The position numbers were made by a program, and so were the translations under genes. Below, piece after piece: positions 61,359 through 64,000 of a stretch of DNA of 64,000 bases. Numbering within the stretch: the first letter of the stretch is position 1; each line of letters begins with the position of its first letter. Source of the DNA: JACMLC01 sp963817025 (lineage in GTDB: Bacteria; Acidobacteriota; Blastocatellia; Pyrinomonadales; Pyrinomonadaceae); assembly GCA_963817025.1 (NCBI GenBank), contig CAWFML010000005.1, positions 1,798,001 to 1,862,000 on the forward strand, in the 5' to 3' direction. The notes under the pieces were generated by a model. The model searched no databases and was not told the origin of the DNA. It worked only from the letters and a program-made list of their open reading frames with translations.

Positions 61359-61752
61359 GTTGCTGTTTCAGTTTATAAAGCATCTCTCTTAACTCTTTGT
61401 CGCTAAAATGCCGACTGACGTAATACTCTTTCTTGAGTTCCTTAAATCGTTCGTATCCAAATTTATCTATGTACCATTGGTAGTAATCCGCTTGATGGTT
61501 AACGTGTCTGTAATTACAGGGCCAGCATTGTGTATGGCAATTTCCATCTGGTCTGATGTCCCACCGCAACGAGTGATAACGACCGGGGAAGAGGTGTCCA
61601 TTAGTAGGGCGGTCTTTTGATCCGCATTGAACGCATCGCTTATCTCTTGCCCTAATGATGAGGGAAACAACCTCATCTAAGCGGTCAACGAGTGTCTTTC
61701 TTTTTATCTTCTTTGGTTGCCAGTTGAGTTTAGGTTTGACGTATTTTTTCAG
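61348..61752 (-). CDS. NinG/Rap-like recombination protein with HNH-type zinc centre
   Basis: Begins at a nonstandard codon (CTG 61752, MKKYVKP if initiated) because no ATG/GTG precedes the conserved part. The frame then reads KRCVQCGS, NGHLFPGRYHSLRWD and CHTQCWPCNYRHVNH, the two Cys pairs and His of the phage NinG/Rap family that resolves recombination intermediates. A TTG at 61569 would begin too late and lose the first Cys pair. Function inferred from family; the odd start lowers certainty. Confidence 0.65.
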   Translation of the reverse strand: MKKYVKPKLNWQPKKIKRKTLVDRLDEVVSLIIRARDKRCVQCGSKDRPTNGHLFPGRYHSLRWDIRPDGNCHTQCWPCNYRHVNHQADYYQWYIDKFGYERFKELKKEYYVSRHFSDKELREMLYKLKQQHGI

Positions 61753-61826
61753 AGTGATGAGGGTTAATTTATGCGCCTATAAATATAACTTAGGTTATAA
61801 TGGCTGAAATCTTAGGAGGTGAAGTG

Positions 61827-62063
61827 ATGAAAAAAGGAACTGGCGGAAAGATAGCCAAATTAGCAGCAAAGGTTTTAGACAATCCTGCATCAAGTGAGAA
61901 GGCTAAGATTGTCGCAGCCAGCGCGTTGACACAAAGCAAGGCTCCGGGCGAAAGAACTTCTGCTAAGGTCGCGTCGGTGGCTTCAGAGATACTTCAAGAC
62001 AACCGATTCAGCGATGACGCACAAGCCCTAGCTGCCAGCGTCTTATCCCAACGGAAGAAGTGA
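61827..62063 (+). CDS. Small Ala-rich protein of unknown function, 78 residues
   Basis: ATG 61827 follows AGGAGGTG by about 6 nt, the best start (an ATG at 61800 lacks one). MKKGTGGKIAKLAAKVL is followed by helical repeats (ASSEKAKIVAASALTQ, then FSDDAQALAASVLSQ). It resembles small Ala/Lys-rich helical proteins often found on mobile elements; the function is unknown. Confidence 0.65.
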   Translation: MKKGTGGKIAKLAAKVLDNPASSEKAKIVAASALTQSKAPGERTSAKVASVASEILQDNRFSDDAQALAASVLSQRKK

Positions 62064-62067
62064 ATCG

Positions 62068-62229
62068 TTACTTACGAATAGATTGCACAATCTCCATAAC
62101 GTCAGTACCAGTAGCCCCGCTATATAACGGCGGCTCATTAATTCCACTTCTTCGTATATCCCACTCTTTGATTGCTTGCCAGATTGCCTCAAACAAAGGG
62201 TCTTTCAAATCTTGCTCTGTCGGCTCCAT
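62068..62229 (-). CDS. Small phage-type protein, 53 residues
   Basis: A short, well-formed frame: MEPTEQDLKDPLFEAIWQAI...NEPPLYSGATGTDVMEIVQ. The motif LYxGATGTDV is common in small phage hypothetical proteins, but I do not know its role. It is head-to-tail with the interrupted nuclease on the same strand, 21 bp after its stop. Confidence 0.6.
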   Translation of the reverse strand: MEPTEQDLKDPLFEAIWQAIKEWDIRRSGINEPPLYSGATGTDVMEIVQSIRK

Positions 62230-62469
62230 ATATTAGCGCTGGTCGCTACCCTACTTAGTTGTTAATATTTTTGGCTTTAGATCACTTATAAATTGTTCCT
62301 TCGATACTAGGCATGACTTTTCCATAAACTCGCCGCCACGAGCGTTCTGGTGCGTTACAGCGTAGTTCAGAGCGTCTTTAAGAGGGAGCATCAGGACAGT
62401 ATCAATAGGTTCATTAAGGCAGATAGTGAGGATGGAGGCATGGGACTTAGATAGTGAATTTATATCAAT

Positions 62470-63411
62470 ATGCGAATCAGTAGTTGAAAGACAGACAAAC
62501 AAGAGATTGAGTAGAATTTTCTTGCTTATGGAAAATCTACTGATTGAAATCTACCTGTTTGTCTGTCACGTCTACGATACTTCGTCACAGACTTGTTATC
62601 AACGCTTGAGCAATAATCGAGCACCAGAGTTCACTGACCGAGAGTTAATCACCATCTGGTTCTTTGCTCACCTAGAGGGCTGTTTTGAGAAAAAGAGGAT
62701 GCATCAATTGATTCTCAAGTATTGGCAGCAATTGGTTTCCACGCTTGCCCAGCTATCAAACTTTCGTCCTGCGGCTCAATCAGTTAGAGCCTAGTTTTCA
62801 GACCTTCGGCGCGCATCTCGCTGGCACTTTGGAAGCCTCAAGTGTCCCGGAGCTTGACCATCTGGTTGACTCCTTGCCCGTAATGCTCGCCCAACACGGA
62901 TACTCTTACGGCGCACGGGTCGGGCGCGAAGTGGCCGATGTTGGTTACTGTGCCTCAAAGAAGACGCGCTTTCATGGCGTGCGCCTGCACTGCCTTGCAC
63001 AACGCCGGACAGGACATTTGCCGCTGCCCGCTCAAGTGTGGCTGTGCGGAGCCTCGCATCATGATTCAAAAGCTTTCATTGGGCAGCAGCCCGTCTTACC
63101 GGCCACCGAATTGTTTGGCGATCTGGCATATCCAACGCCGGAGATCATCGCACACTTAAAAGAGCAGCAAACACGGCTGATTACGCTGAAGAAAAAGCCG
63201 AAAGGCAAAGAACTAACCAACAATGAGAGCTATTACAATCGGTTGGTGCGTCGCATTCGTCAGCCCATTGAAAGTTTGTTCAACTGGATACAAGAGAAAA
63301 CACAAATTCAAAGAGCCAGCAAAGTGCGCTCAACTGACGCGCTGATGATTCATTGTTGGGGAAAGTTGGCGGTTGCTTTCTTTCTCCTCGTTTTCAACTA
63401 CTGATTCGCAT
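62470..63411 (+). mobile_element. Insertion sequence, 942 bp, DDE family (IS982-like)
   Basis: Terminal inverted repeats of 20 bp (ATGCGAATCAGTAGTTGAAA at 62470-62489 and its perfect complement at 63392-63411). A 4-bp CAAT target duplication flanks it (62466-62469 and 63412-63415). It carries one transposase gene, disrupted by a frame shift. The interrupted host gene is restored in frame by excising the element and one repeat copy, which confirms the boundaries. Confidence 0.9.
62528..63404 (+). pseudogene. Frameshifted DDE transposase (IS982-like)
   Basis: The N-terminal part from ATG 62528 reads ELITIWFFAHLEGCFEKKRMHQLI then YWQQ. At about 62732 a one-base surplus (AATTGG for AATGG) shifts the frame. 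The other frame continues WFPRLPSYQTFVLRLNQ to the end, with the DDE Asp in HLVDSLP, FGDLAYP and Glu in QPIESLFNW. The shift site has no slippery A-run, so a decayed copy is more likely than programmed frameshifting. It probably cannot transpose alone. Confidence 0.85.
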
Positions 63412-63700
63412 CAATGTATAGGTTGCCGGTTTCTTGAGCTTTCCTATCCCATTTAACTTCATTCTTAAACCTAATGTGGTTTCCATAGAACGGTCCTTCA
63501 ACTTCTTGGTCGTAACCGGGGTGATAGCCTCGCGGTGTTTCTCTAACAGTCAATCCCCACTTACGGAACATTGAAGCTATATAAGTTTGCGCTACTTCTC
63601 CTTTTTTTCGAGCTTGTAGAAATTGTGAGGTTGGCATACCCCCCAACACAAGGTTGAGGAGAGTTTATCGACTACCCATCTTCGATGAGAGGTACACCAA

Positions 63701-63928
63701 TCATTTCTTATTTCTCCTGATCCATTCTGTACTGTCCATATCTCCATAACGCCCCAACTCCCAACCAATCCGGCCAGTAATAACTTTGTGGGTTAGACAG
63801 GTCTTCTTGGTGAAAGCCATTAACAGACGGTTATATGATTTATGGATGTACTGTAAGCGACAGCCTTTTTCTTTACTGTGATAGTAGGGATTTGCTTTGA
63901 GGAATTCTTGCGAGAAGCCGTCTTCCAT
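63701..63928 (-). CDS. Island protein of unknown function, 75 residues
   Basis: MEDGFSQEFLKANPYYHSKEKG... includes YNRLLMAFTKKTCLTHKVITGRIGWELGRYG, which has the pattern of a winged-helix DNA-binding domain (helix, turn, recognition helix), though I cannot name a family. It lies at the end of the window, upstream of the interrupted nuclease on the same strand. Confidence 0.5.
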   Translation of the reverse strand: MEDGFSQEFLKANPYYHSKEKGCRLQYIHKSYNRLLMAFTKKTCLTHKVITGRIGWELGRYGDMDSTEWIRRNKK

Positions 63929-64000
63929 TGGGAGGGGTTAATACATTCGTTCTAGAGTGCTGGCTACTTGAACCTTGTTTAGGCGTTGGCGGTTTACTCC

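Larger units (their letters stand above)
62251..63649 (-). pseudogene. PD-(D/E)XK-like nuclease gene interrupted by an IS
   Basis: The 5' part is 63412-63649 (start GTG 63649 or, better, ATG 63637) and the 3' part is 62251-62469. Removing the IS and one copy of the CAAT target repeat restores one in-frame gene of about 150 codons, joining GNLYID to INSLSKSHASIL. The restored protein has GYDQEVEG (Asp), FKNEVKWDRKAQETGNLYID, that is the EVK of a PD-(D/E)XK core followed by TGNL-I as in phage endonuclease-like proteins. It is inactive as it stands. Confidence 0.8.

Noticed and set aside
62426..62527. Upstream in-frame extension of the transposase
   Set aside because: It begins before the left inverted repeat of the element (62470), so the frame there belongs to the interrupted host gene region.

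Overview
The window reads like chromosome of a diderm, pilus-bearing bacterium. It carries a PilQ secretin, a monofunctional transglycosylase, a TonB-type protein, cobalamin-dependent methionine synthase and a demethylmenaquinone/ubiquinone-type methyltransferase. The very large surface proteins ending in Tyr-Asp-Gly-Asp (VCBS/FG-GAP-like) repeats, the RHS protein and the style of intergenic repeats suggest Acidobacteriota, perhaps class Blastocatellia. That placement is an inference from gene style, not from a marker gene.

Layout: 1-5.6 kb is a lipid block (acyl-activating enzyme/ACP/acyltransferase fusion cut by the window edge, NAD-dependent epimerase-like protein, diacylglycerol-kinase-like protein, second PlsC-like acyltransferase). 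5.7-11.8 kb holds metH with a structured leader, coaD, a VOC protein and a class I aminotransferase. 11.8-12.5 kb is a repeat-rich gap. 12.5-21 kb encodes a 2.1-kilo-residue secreted beta-helix/Calx-beta/VCBS protein and a zinc-ribbon/TonB protein. 21.3-30.4 kb is a plus-strand run: a non-catalytic M16 homologue, ubiE/menG, two Dpp-type permeases without partners, an Arg-rich secreted peptide, an ABC-2 exporter pair, a histone-deacetylase-like hydrolase and mtgA. 30.5-38.5 kb is an RHS locus whose C-terminal domain looks like a Cys/His amidase-type toxin. It is followed by two near-duplicate secreted partner proteins (possible immunity proteins) and preceded by a VCBS protein. 38.9-51 kb is a type IV pilus block on the minus strand: pilMNOPQ, a Roadblock/LC7 protein, and FimT/PilV/PilW/PilX-like pseudopilins. 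A GEMM-type cyclic-dinucleotide riboswitch lies in the long leader of pilM. 51-59.4 kb is ordinary chromosome (monooxygenase, DUF3352-like protein, RdgB, tRNA-Pro, HU, AI-2E-type permease, tRNA-Arg).

From 59.6 kb to the end is an AT-richer mobile island at tRNA-His. It holds a tyrosine recombinase, an HNH-AP2 homing-type endonuclease, a NinG-like protein and small phage-type genes. It also holds a PD-(D/E)XK-like nuclease gene cut by a 942-bp insertion sequence with 20-bp terminal inverted repeats and a 4-bp target duplication.

A theme across the chromosome part is a family of intergenic palindromes whose arms are tandem 7-nt units (for example GTGACAA/GTGACGG, GGTAAAA/GGCAAAA, CTTTGTG). They resemble cyanobacterial STRR heptamers folded into long hairpins, and one sits inside a coding region. 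The best candidates for unusual biology are the RHS toxin/duplicated partner locus, the GEMM-controlled pilus operon, the unassigned metH leader pseudoknot, the palindromic heptad arrays and the interrupted nuclease in the tRNA-His island.
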